A DNA stretch of 21,434 nucleotides from Bacteroidales bacterium UBA6244 (GCA_002440885.1 DJVY01000185.1:4338-25771), one strand, 5' to 3'. Shown: positions 8,959 to 16,673, counted from the first letter of the stretch. Translations and numbers: made by a program. The notes: generated by a model not told the origin, from the sequence alone.

Positions 8959-8970
8959 TCCATTAATGGA
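8959..8970. promoter_or_regulatory. Perfect palindrome TCCATTAATGGA, possible operator
   Basis: A 12-bp perfect dyad in the gap upstream of the HlyD/PCAT genes. It is partly framed by a wider inverted pair, ACAGT on the left and ACTGT on the right. The position would suit a dimeric regulator controlling the exporter operon. No cognate regulator is recognisable inside the island. Confidence 0.25.
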
Positions 8971-9172
8971 TACTGTTCTTGTGACAACCTTTACGATTTT
9001 TCTGAAGTAAATCAAAACTTTATTGATTATTAGTATTTTAAAATATATAACCTACCAATAATGGAGAAAATCTTTAATTTATCCAGTTTATTTGTGTATT
9101 TACAGCTGATTCAACATCCATTATCATGTAAATATTGTATTAATAATCTTTTCATAAGTTCAAATATTTAAG

Positions 9173-9859
9173 CTAATCTTCATAATAGAAAGTTTCCTCT
9201 ATCTTTTTCCAATAATGATCAAAATTTCTACGCGCTTTATCAGTATAAAAACAAAATAAACCTACAAAGCCTCTTTCCTTTTTCTGAAAAAATAATACAT
9301 CAACGTACTTATAATCTTTTTTATAATAATCTTCGAGTGTAAGAGAAATTGAAAGTTTCATTGCGCAATCGGCATTAAATTTTTTGTGGGCCTCTTCGAT
9401 AGAATAAAAATCCACCAATTCTCCCCAATTATTTGCTTTTTCCTTACCAAAAAAAACTTTGACGATGTATTTCATTTTATTAACTGGAAAATTCTCAGGA
9501 TCAAAATCCTTGAATAGTCGCCTCATTTCCGATATTTCCCTTTTAGTAAATAGTCTGTGAGTTTGCATAAATACCATGAACTGATTATCCTCCGATTGCA
9601 ACAGATTAGAAACACAAGTAAATGCTTCTTCAAACTTCGGATTCTCCTTGAAGCATTCAGTGGAGCCAATTTCTATAAACCCCTCAGGCTTTCTGTAAAC
9701 AACATTCATTGAATTAAGAACTTTAGAGTCAGATTCCATCCATTCATATTTAAGAGCTGTCGTATCCTTATCTATTGGTATAACCATCACTTTACTCTGG
9801 GCAATACAGAATAGATCACCAAGAATAAAAAAAATCAAAATAAATTTAATTGTTTTCAT
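9173..9859 (-). CDS. Secreted protein of unknown function in the export cluster
   Basis: A 228-aa protein with a Sec signal peptide (hydrophobic residues 5-20, ending around CIAQS). The mature part is mixed alpha/beta and rich in Lys, Phe, Glu and Asp. I recognise no enzymatic motif. Mature-part cysteines lie in TECFKE, FTCVSN, ADCAMK and LFCFYT, so disulfides are possible. Its place between the leader-bearing cargo gene and the exporter genes suggests a periplasmic or surface accessory role, such as immunity, a chaperone or an inhibitor of the cargo, but there is no direct sequence support for any of these. A strong hairpin stands between it and the cargo gene, so its expression is probably lower than or separate from the cargo's. 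A type II lipobox is not convincing. Confidence 0.7.
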   Translation of the reverse strand: MKTIKFILIFFILGDLFCIAQSKVMVIPIDKDTTALKYEWMESDSKVLNSMNVVYRKPEGFIEIGSTECFKENPKFEEAFTCVSNLLQSEDNQFMVFMQTHRLFTKREISEMRRLFKDFDPENFPVNKMKYIVKVFFGKEKANNWGELVDFYSIEEAHKKFNADCAMKLSISLTLEDYYKKDYKYVDVLFFQKKERGFVGLFCFYTDKARRNFDHYWKKIEETFYYED

Positions 9860-10147
9860 ATTTTATTTTCAGATTTTAAATTGAAAAACTAAACTCACTC
9901 CGAAAAGTCCTCCTGACTTTTCGGAGTGAACAAAGAACTTGTTCGATATAAGGGAACTTTGATTTAAAAAATTATGCTGTTCACTGTTTTATAGATATCA
10001 TTATAATTTAGGTGTAGAATAAAATGATTTTTTTTCACTTTTATATATAACAAAGAAATATCCCCTTTGGGCACTTCTCAGTGCGTTGTTATTATTCGTA
10101 TCCAGACTAACAAATATCTATCCATTTATAATCTTTTTACTGTATTT
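9860..10147. other. Intergenic region between cargo and secreted-protein genes
   Basis: An AT-rich gap of 288 nt. It holds the terminator hairpin at 9896-9928 and nothing else I can name. No coding frame with a leader-like start is visible, and there is no CAAAnnTA motif that would place a minus-strand promoter. Confidence 0.5.
9896..9928 (-). terminator. Strong hairpin terminator after the cargo gene
   Basis: A perfect 14-bp inverted repeat (CACTCCGAAAAGTC and GACTTTTCGGAGTG) with a 5-nt loop. On the - strand it is followed by GAGTTTAGTTTTT, giving a moderately T-rich tail; the + strand side is A-rich and not terminator-like. It lies 220 nt beyond the stop of the 174-aa cargo gene and just before the secreted-protein gene. 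It fits a terminator or attenuator that lets the cargo be made in excess over downstream genes. Confidence 0.75.
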
Positions 10148-10672
10148 TTAACCATAATATCCCGATGATGTATCATTATAATTACCAACACTGTAAAGTG
10201 AAGAATAATCACCATTAGCTCTGGATCCATATATATTATTTGTTGGATCATAATAATCTATTAATATATTTCCATTAGAATCTGTGGATGTCCCTGTTAC
10301 CACTACGGCATGCCCCTGACTCCCGATATTAAAGATCATCATAATTCTATCTCCACTTGTGGTGAGTCCTCCCGTTGTAATTCCAACTCCTGAACCACCA
10401 GAAAGTTCTTGCACATTAAATCCGCCGAAACTACCTATTATTTGTATATCTGAAGTATTTACATTCCCATATTGATCAGGCGTATATCCTAATACCCCAG
10501 AGGTTGTATTATAATAATATAAACTAGTATACATATCTCCGTCTAAATAATCAAAAAAATTAAAAACACAGGAATCCGTACCTCTTCCAGTGAGATAAAT
10601 TTGTTGATTTTCATTAATAACTGGCATTGATACGGCCAGTTCTTCTAAACTTTTTTTAGTCAATTTTTTCAT
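10148..10672 (-). CDS. Leader-bearing exported protein with papain/C39-like Cys-His-Asp pattern (likely PCAT cargo)
   Basis: A 174-aa protein in two parts. Residues 1-31 resemble the leader of Bacteroidota exported proteins (LxELAxxMPVxxExxQxxYxGG): here SLEELAVSMPVINENQQIYL is followed by TGRG at 28-31, so Arg replaces a Gly of the usual double-Gly cleavage site. The remainder has Cys35 (DSCVFNFFDYL), a glycine-rich centre (GSFGGFNVQELSGGSG), His121 in GHAVVVTGT and Asp142 in YYDPTNN. The spacing and flanks resemble papain-like/C39-type cysteine peptidases. The C-terminal half is rich in Ser, Thr, Asn, Gly and Tyr, which could serve as glycosylation sites. I infer that the PCAT cleaves near Gly31 and exports it, and that the neighbouring enzymes modify it. 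Whether it is a protease, a toxin or a structural peptide is unknown. Confidence 0.75.
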   Translation of the reverse strand: MKKLTKKSLEELAVSMPVINENQQIYLTGRGTDSCVFNFFDYLDGDMYTSLYYYNTTSGVLGYTPDQYGNVNTSDIQIIGSFGGFNVQELSGGSGVGITTGGLTTSGDRIMMIFNIGSQGHAVVVTGTSTDSNGNILIDYYDPTNNIYGSRANGDYSSLYSVGNYNDTSSGYYG

Positions 10673-10722
10673 TTGAATAAATTTTAAATTTGTTTATACT
10701 AATTCCTACTAACAGAAATTTA

Positions 10723-10889
10723 TCATTTTTGTAAAAAGCATATTGAAGAATCCCGAAATATCTTCTTTAGATAATAATTATGCGTTTTCGAATTTGAAGT
10801 TTCAAACAGTACTCTCGAATGTTTTAATACGCTTTCAGTTACTTCAGATACGTATTTTCAACATTATCAACGACAGGTATTTCACACAT
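10723..10889 (-). pseudogene. Small ORF with good start signals, apparently frameshifted (about 55 aa if restored)
   Basis: On the - strand an ATG lies 2 nt after the GT4 stop, preceded by GGAGGA about 9 nt upstream inside the last GT4 codons. This is a rare strong Shine-Dalgarno here. The zero frame reads MCEIPVVDNVENTYLK and then stops at 10839-10841. Shifting by one base after VEN opens a frame (YVSEVTESVLKHSRVLFETS, then more) that runs to a TGA at 10723-10725, giving about 55 aa with protein-like composition. This fits a single-base loss, a sequencing error, or less likely programmed frameshifting. I recognise no family. It sits between the GT4 and cargo genes, so it may have been a cluster component. 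Confidence 0.4.
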
Positions 10890-10891
10890 GA

Positions 10892-12148
10892 TTATTTTCC
10901 TCCTGTCATATTTTTATAAACTTCAACAGATTGTTTCATCATCCGTAGCAAGGTAAATTCGGTTTCATATAAACGACGTACATTCTGACCTAATTGTTCC
11001 TTTATGTTTTTATTATCTATTAAAAATATTATTTTTTCCGCCAATTGTTCAGTATCAACCATGAGGCCACTAGCTTTCGAAAAAAAGGTATTTACTTTAA
11101 GCGCATTTACATTATCGGTAAAAATTTCATCCAATCCATCTACTGCAGTTGTGATTACAGGTAATCCAAACATCGCCATTTCGATGGCCACATAGCTGGA
11201 TTGTTCCTGAAGAGATGCAATGACTCCGATATCGCTTTCACTATAATAAACAGATAACTCTTCAAATGGAATCCGCCCAATAATATTCAATAACAAGTCA
11301 CGATTTTTTTCCTTTATATCAAAAGCTTGAAGAGGACGAACCTTTCCAGCTATTGTCAAAGAAAGTGCATAGCCTTTCTGCTGAACTATTCGCATTGCCT
11401 CAAGGATATAGTTTAATCCTTTGCTTTCTGATAAAATACCTACATAAAGCATTTTAAAAATCTCATTATCACTCTTTGTTGAAACGGTATTTTTGGATTT
11501 AAAATCGTTTATGCCATTGGGTATAACTTTTATTTTAATTCCCTCAATATCCATTGTGTTTTGTAAAAAATCTTTGGCACAATTAGTTACACAAATGATA
11601 ACGTCAGCTTTAGTATAGGATTGAAACTCGCTGTTATTCATTAAGAATTTATTTCGTTGTCCCGTTAAACTCTTTTCTTTTGTTAACTGTAAATTGAATA
11701 ACTCATTAAACTTACTTTTATTACTGTTATATAAATCCTTCCACGGAATACAATGCAAATGTGTAATGATTTTACAGGGTATGTGTGTTTTGATGTAAAC
11801 AGCTAAGTCAATCAGATTGAGCGTATGAATGTGTATAATGCAATTCTCTTTTTCTTCAAACAAGTGATAAACAATACGGTAAACCTGTTCATTATACTTG
11901 TTTATCCAGAATTTTTCAGATATGATTTCGTGAAACTGTTGTGGTAAAGGAATAGTGATTTTAGTATAAAATTCCGTTTGTTCTTCACGGTGAAATAAAA
12001 TAGTATTATCATGCTTCAGATTAATCCAATATACCTTAATATGTGTATAAGTTTCCAAGCCTTTCAACAGCGTATGTATATACCTATCAACCCCCGATGT
12101 GTTATCGGCGTGAGACATATCCATCAAATATAAATTAATAGGTAACAT
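10892..12148 (-). CDS. GT4-family (GT-B fold) glycosyltransferase
   Basis: A 418-aa retaining glycosyltransferase of the GT4 type. The N-terminal Rossmann domain has SHADNTSGVDRYIHTLLKG (12-30), a glycine-poor nucleotide loop usual for the family. The linker has VIPNGIND at 208-215. The C-terminal domain has YVGILSESKGLNYILEAM (235-252) and the EX7E motif at Glu315-Glu323 (EQSSYVAIE). It is similar in outline to the glycosyltransferases I recall from Bacteroidota peptide-maturation clusters (TIGR04157-type), but I cannot confirm that assignment here. It starts 3 nt after the LanC-like stop, so the pair is translationally coupled, and a small frame begins 2 nt after its own stop. The likely acceptor is the cluster's exported protein, by inference from location. 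Confidence 0.85.
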   Translation of the reverse strand: MLPINLYLMDMSHADNTSGVDRYIHTLLKGLETYTHIKVYWINLKHDNTILFHREEQTEFYTKITIPLPQQFHEIISEKFWINKYNEQVYRIVYHLFEEKENCIIHIHTLNLIDLAVYIKTHIPCKIITHLHCIPWKDLYNSNKSKFNELFNLQLTKEKSLTGQRNKFLMNNSEFQSYTKADVIICVTNCAKDFLQNTMDIEGIKIKVIPNGINDFKSKNTVSTKSDNEIFKMLYVGILSESKGLNYILEAMRIVQQKGYALSLTIAGKVRPLQAFDIKEKNRDLLLNIIGRIPFEELSVYYSESDIGVIASLQEQSSYVAIEMAMFGLPVITTAVDGLDEIFTDNVNALKVNTFFSKASGLMVDTEQLAEKIIFLIDNKNIKEQLGQNVRRLYETEFTLLRMMKQSVEVYKNMTGGK

Positions 12149-12151
12149 ACT

Positions 12152-13186
12152 TTATAAGAAAGGAATATTCTCTTGTCGATTTGAGTTTTTAAATACCCAA
12201 TAAAGCAAGTATCGGGATATTCCCGATTGATATCCGGCTATAAAATTGTTGGATGAAATGTATTGTATCAAATTCTTTTCCAACAATATTTCATCCTCAT
12301 TATCAAAAAAGTCTTTCTCTAACATGCAAATTTGCCACGCATGATCTTTTCTATGCTGATGAAGTAAATAAAGTAAATCGATCCGTTGCGATAGAGACAA
12401 AACCGTAGGATGAATATTTTTGCGAGCTAAAAGTATATTTTGTTCAGCAATTTCTTCTAACTCATTATCGTTGTATTTAATAGCAATTTGTTTCAAATAA
12501 TAACCAATTGAAAAATTACATACTATTTTATTTTTTAAATAAAGATTGAGATAGTCATTTATTACTTTAGATGAAATAGAAAAGGAATCGCATGATAGGG
12601 CAATGTTTAAATAACTTTCAAAGAAATAGAGGAAAGCATCTTTTGCCCCCCCATCTTGAGTTTTTTCTAAAATAGCAATAATACCTTCCAATTCAATGTC
12701 TACGTTTTTTGAAAAGAAACGAATAAAATAGTTGGCTTTTTTCAGATTCTTATATTTTTCTAAAGCAGAAAGGAAATATACTATTTTAATATGGGATAAA
12801 AGTAAACGTTTATTTAACGTTCGTTTTTCTAATTCTGATAATTGAAAAAAAATCTTATTCAAATTATCTCCGAACAATTCCTCAAAATCTCCATCTAAAA
12901 ATTTATCTTCTAGTAAATGAATTAAAACATATCCTATTCCGGTCAGGCCATTCTCAAAACCGATATCCTCATTTTTGCTTAATAGAGCTTCCTTAATTAA
13001 TTCGAATGCTTGCTCTTCGATATATTCATCTTTCATATATCTCGAAACTTCAAATAATGTCAGTGCTATTCCTGCTTTGCCATTATATAACCCGGAAGAA
13101 CTCACAGAGCAGGAATTTAACAAGATATAGTCAGTTAGTATTCTTATTATCTTAACTTTTACTAATGACGAGGCATTTGTTTCCAC
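12152..13186 (-). CDS. LanC-like (alpha/alpha toroid) protein lacking the zinc site
   Basis: A 344-aa helical protein. It contains the repeated Gly-rich turns of the LanC/LanC-like barrel: GLYNGKAGIAL at 32-42, GFENGLTGIGYVL at 76-88 and GYQSGISRYLLYW at 318-330. Canonical LanC cyclases bind zinc through a WCYG Cys and a CHG Cys-His pair; none of these is present, and the few Cys are elsewhere. It is therefore unlikely to catalyse lanthionine cyclisation and may be a scaffold or peptide-binding subunit. The frame begins with GTG (13184-13186); an in-frame TGA lies three codons upstream, so no earlier start exists. It is the first gene of the - strand cluster and is coupled to the GT4 gene 3 nt downstream. 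Confidence 0.72.
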   Translation of the reverse strand: METNASSLVKVKIIRILTDYILLNSCSVSSSGLYNGKAGIALTLFEVSRYMKDEYIEEQAFELIKEALLSKNEDIGFENGLTGIGYVLIHLLEDKFLDGDFEELFGDNLNKIFFQLSELEKRTLNKRLLLSHIKIVYFLSALEKYKNLKKANYFIRFFSKNVDIELEGIIAILEKTQDGGAKDAFLYFFESYLNIALSCDSFSISSKVINDYLNLYLKNKIVCNFSIGYYLKQIAIKYNDNELEEIAEQNILLARKNIHPTVLSLSQRIDLLYLLHQHRKDHAWQICMLEKDFFDNEDEILLEKNLIQYISSNNFIAGYQSGISRYLLYWVFKNSNRQENIPFL

Positions 13187-13339
13187 AAATCTTCAATTTA
13201 TTTAGTGAAATTTTATAAAAAATAGTCCAAATTTTTCCTTTTGTTTTAAAATGTAATCCAAAGAGTTTTTTTATCTATAACAAATATTCTGTTTATGGTA
13301 ATAAATTAACTTTATTTTTACAATATATACATTAGTGCT
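13187..13339. other. AT-rich leader region upstream of the export cluster
   Basis: This interval between the LanC-like start and the IS left side should hold the cluster promoter, but no CAAAnnTA (minus-strand -7) is present. If the IS landed here, it may have separated the cluster from its native promoter. No gene is visible. Confidence 0.4.
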
Positions 13340-14685
13340 CACTAAAAATTAGAAAATGTTCTTTAAAATTATTGATATACTATACTTTGCGGATCTTTTT
13401 TCGGCGTGACGATTTGAAATTTTATTTTTGTTCTTTTTATTATGAAGGAACAATGAATAAAGGCAAATTCGTGTATGCTTAGATTGTAGAATTCTCACCT
13501 CAGCGAGTTTTTGACACCATTGTCTTAAAGTACGATGGCAACAGATATGTAAAACATTTTACATGTTGGAATCAACTTCTTGTAATGGTGTTCGGACAAC
13601 TTACCAACCGTGACAGTTTACGTGATTTGATTGTGGCAATTGAAGCCCACAGCAGAAAAAGTTACCATCTCGGTTTTGGAAAAAGTGTTACCCGGAGTAA
13701 TCTCTCAAAAGCAAATGAAAATCGCGATTATAGGATCTTTGAAGAGTTTGTCTATTATCTCATCGGAGTTGCCAGACAAAAGCTGGAAAATAACGATTTT
13801 GAGATAAAAGGTAAAGTCTATGCTTTCGATTCCACAACCGTCGATTTGTGCTTGTCGGTATTCTGGTGGGCTAAGTTTCGCAAAAATAAGGGTGGAGTAA
13901 AAATTCACACCCTTCTGGATATAACCACACAAATACCGGTTTTTGTGCATATTACAACTGCTTCGGTTAATGACATGAATGCAATGGATGTAATTCCTTA
14001 CGAGGTTGGTGCCTATTATGTCTTCGACAGGGGATATGTAGATTACACCCGACTTTACAGGATTACAAAACTGGAATCTTCATTTATAGTCAGAGCCAAA
14101 AAGAACCTGAAGTTTGAAGTCAAGACGCATAACCCCGTAGATGAAGCTAAAGGTGTCATAACCGATCAGACAGGTTTCTTGAAAGGATTCTACAAATCTA
14201 AAGATTATCCTGAAAGCCTCAGGAGAGTTGCATTTTATGACAGGGATAAGAACACAACACTCATATTCATTACAAATAATTTTGAACTCTCAGTAGATCA
14301 GGTTGCAATGCTTTATAAGATCCGTTGGCAAATAGAACTGTTTTTCAAATGGATAAAACAGCATCTAAAGATTAAATCTTTTTGGGAAACTTTCCTAAAT
14401 GCGGTTAGAATCCAAATATACAGTGCAATTATCGCATATTGTCTGGTTGCAATTGTGGAACACGATTTACAAATCAACCGGATAACTTATGAGATTTTGC
14501 AAATTTCAGGAATCTTTCTTTTAGACAAAATTCCTATAAATGAACTATTTGCCAATATAGATATCAATGATGTCAAAGAACGAAATGATAATCAACTGAC
14601 TCTCAACTTATTTTAAGTGGAGAGTAGCGATATTAAATTAACTCCAATTTTAAACCTAAGTGTTTGTGTTTTGATAGATTCAGTG
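13340..14685 (+). mobile_element. IS4-family insertion sequence (ends approximate)
   Basis: The element surrounds an IS4-type transposase. Possible ends are the imperfect inverted sequences starting CACTAAAAATTAGAAAA at 13340 and, on the opposite strand, CACTGAATCTATCAAAA ending at 14685, with about 11 of 17 positions matching. I find no clear target duplication, so the boundaries are tentative and one end may be degraded. The element separates the AT-rich export cluster from the RND remnant. Confidence 0.45.
13453..14616 (+). pseudogene. IS4-family transposase (DUF4372-like N-terminus), interrupted by TAG at codon 10
   Basis: The original frame starts at ATG 13453 (MNKGKFVYA), then has TAG at 13480-13482, then continues with IVEFSPQRVFDTIVLKYDGN and onward without a break. 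Related transposases have Gln here, so CAG to TAG is the simplest change. The next in-frame ATG is at 13585, giving a 343-aa product missing about 44 residues. The catalytic DDE core is intact in that product: Asp82 (AFDSTTVDL), Asp148 (VFDRGYVD) and Glu251. The IS4 signature Y-(2)-R-(3)-E-(6)-K is exact at Tyr244, Arg247, Glu251 and Lys258. The stop probably silences the copy, unless it is suppressed or internal initiation gives an active protein. An N-terminal DNA-binding function would be the part lost. Confidence 0.85.
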
Positions 14686-15050
14686 AATAATTATCATAAT
14701 GAAAAATGAAAAATAACAATAACTAAAGGAAAACGTATAATAAAAGAATATTTAATTTATTTATTTGCAACAAATATCGCATAAATATAAATAAATATTT
14801 CTCGATTCGAGTTAAATAATATTAAATTCGAAACCTTAGAATAGTTAATAAAATCTTTACTAAACCAAACATATCTAATTTTGAAATTTTTGATATTGAC
14901 GATGGGTCTTATTGCATTTTACCAAGTATGTGGTATCCAAAGGAAATTTTCGAAAGAGTAAACAAACTTACCTCTGTTTCAACGCCTCTTAGAAACAATC
15001 GAACCTGCAGCTAATTCAAAAAGAAGAAAACCTTCTTGATTTAAGACGAC
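14617..15050. other. Intergenic/scar region between the IS and the RND remnant
   Basis: The first 70 nt hold the putative IS right end. The middle is strongly AT-rich with no gene. The last 190 nt hold a decayed coding remnant (see the entry at 14826). Base composition switches from AT-rich to GC-rich at about 15050-15080, marking a recombination joint. Confidence 0.55.
14826..15014 (+). pseudogene. Decayed coding remnant without a start codon
   Basis: One frame is open for 62 codons between TAA codons and looks protein-like (for example NFEIFDIDDGSYCILPSMWY), but it has no ATG near its beginning. From about 14990 a different frame becomes protein-like and coiled-coil-rich (LIQKEENLLDLRRHASELES), running into the RND remnant. 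This suggests the tail of an unidentified gene with a frameshift, cut by recombination. I cannot name the family, and chance openness is possible. Confidence 0.3.
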
Positions 15051-16445
15051 ATGCATCAGAACTGGAGAGTAAATACCAACTTGCCAACCCTTTCACAGAT
15101 GAACGACCTGGTGATCAAGATGGAGCGTTATCTAAGCGGTTTTCCCGGGATACGGCAGTTTCAGACCAGTATCCCGAATGCACGGCGCGCCTCCATCAAT
15201 GTCTTTTTCCGGAAGGAGGCGGAGCAAAGCGGCTTCCCTTACCAGCTGAAAAGTAATGTGATCAGCAAAGCGCTGGAGTTGGGTGGCGGCAGCTGGGGTG
15301 TATACGGACTACAGGATCAGGGATTCAGCAACGATGTGCGGGACATGGCCGGCCAGTACAGGGTAAAGCTTTACGGTTACAACTACGATGAACTGTCGGC
15401 TTGGACCGACAGCCTCAAACAACGGCTCCTTACTTACCGCCGTATCCGGGAGGTAATCGTCAACTCCAGTTTTTCCTGGTACAAGGACGATTACCAGGAG
15501 TTCTCGTTCGACCTGAAAAAGGAACAACTTGCCGCACGGGGTATCCTCCCCGGCAAACTGTTTAACTCTCTCCAGCCGGTCTTTGCACGGAACATGTGGG
15601 CCGGATCAGTGGTCATGGATGGGGAAAGTGAAAATATTGTGCTCTCCGGCAGACAGGCAAAAGAGTATGATATCTGGGCGCTGCAACACCTGGGGCGATA
15701 TGTGGATGGACGCTTCTACAAGCTGGACGAGATGGCCAATATAGCCAAGGGACAAGCACCTCAGGAAGTAGCCAAGGAGAACCAGCAGTACAGGCTGGTG
15801 CTGCAATACGATTACATCGGTTCCAACACGCAGGGACAGAAAATACTGGAAAGGGAGATTGAGGAGTTCAACAAACGGCTTCCCATGGGTTATACCGCGC
15901 AAAAGGAGGACAGTTACGGAGGCTGGAATCGCAAAGACAACAAACAATACTGGCTCATCGGATTGCTGATTGTGATCATCTTTTTCACCACCTCCATCCT
16001 GTTTAACTCATTAAAACAGCCGCTGGTTATTATTTTTATCATTCCAGTATCCTTTATCGGTATCTTTCTAACCTTCTACCTGTTTAAGCTGAACTTCGAT
16101 CAGGGTGGCTTTGCCTCGTTTATCCTTTTATCGGGCATTACCATCAATGCCGCCATCTACATCGTGGACGAGTACAACCGGATGCGGAAGCAACGACCGG
16201 GGCTTTCCTCGCTAAAAACATACCTGAAAGCCTGGAATGCGAAGATCATTCCCATCTTCCTGACCATTATCTCCACCATTCTCGGATTTACGCCGTTCCT
16301 TGTAGGCACCCAGAAAGAGGGCTTCTGGTTCCCGCTTGCCGCCGGCACCATCGGCGGGCTGATCATGTCCTTTATCGGGATCTTTATCTTCCTGCCTCTG
16401 CTGATGGTGAAGAAAGAACGAAACAGAATTGAGACAGAATCTTAA
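15051..16445 (+). pseudogene. RND-type efflux pump, 5'-truncated remnant
   Basis: A 464-aa frame corresponding to roughly the C-terminal half of an RND inner-membrane pump (full-length members are about 1000 residues or more). Residues 1-300 are periplasmic porter and docking sequence (LPTLSQMNDLVIKMERYLSG, later QYRLVLQYDYIGSN). Residues 300-455 hold about five transmembrane helices with the family's repeat-two phrases SGITINAAIYIVDEYNR and GFWFPLAAGTIGGLIMSF. The N-terminal half, with the first transmembrane bundle, is missing, and an in-frame TAA lies three codons before the first ATG, so the start is artificial. The fragment cannot form a proton channel by itself. The break coincides with the change in base composition, which points to deletion or recombination during island arrival. 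Confidence 0.85.
16338..16424 (+). repeat. Imperfect direct repeat, copy 1 (RND tail)
   Basis: The partner copy is at 18937-19023. The two copies bracket the NVEALA/outer-membrane protein module in the same orientation. They come from two RND genes, so the repeat reflects gene paralogy, but it could also have served as a recombination substrate. Confidence 0.75.
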
Positions 16446-16515
16446 CAGGTTATTTTTTTGTCAATCAGTTTTTTTAATTTTTCTTCGTGACATAAATCCG
16501 AACAATTACAATCAT

Positions 16516-16543
16516 CTCATTTTTACGCGTATAAAAAAATGAG
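16516..16543. terminator. Possible AT-rich hairpin after the RND remnant
   Basis: CTCATTTTT and AAAAATGAG form a 9-bp inverted repeat with a 10-nt loop, 70 nt after the RND remnant stop. The stem is AT-rich and no long T-run follows, so terminator activity is uncertain. Confidence 0.35.
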
Positions 16544-16673
16544 TTATAAACAAGGCTGAAATTTTGATAACCATGCGCCTTTTAAAGACATTTATTTTAG
16601 AGAAACGATAATAAAAATTAAAACACTTTCATAGAGTGTGAAATATTAATGTCAAATTAACAAAAAAAGTAGT

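Larger units (their letters stand above)
8731..9172. other. 442-nt AT-rich intergenic interval upstream of the HlyD/PCAT genes
   Basis: This gap separates the secreted-protein gene (stop at 9173) from the HlyD adaptor start. Apart from the candidate 44-aa frame and a 12-bp perfect palindrome at 8959-8970, I see no gene. No convincing CAAAnnTA (minus-strand -7) is visible. It probably carries the promoter or regulatory region for the exporter pair. Confidence 0.5.

Noticed and set aside
12152..13186. Functional lanthionine cyclase
   Set aside because: Zinc ligands of LanC are missing and no dehydratase gene is present, so a lanthipeptide pathway is not supported.
13340..13350. Target-site duplication for the IS4 element
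   Set aside because: Flanks of the putative ends do not match, so no duplication was called.
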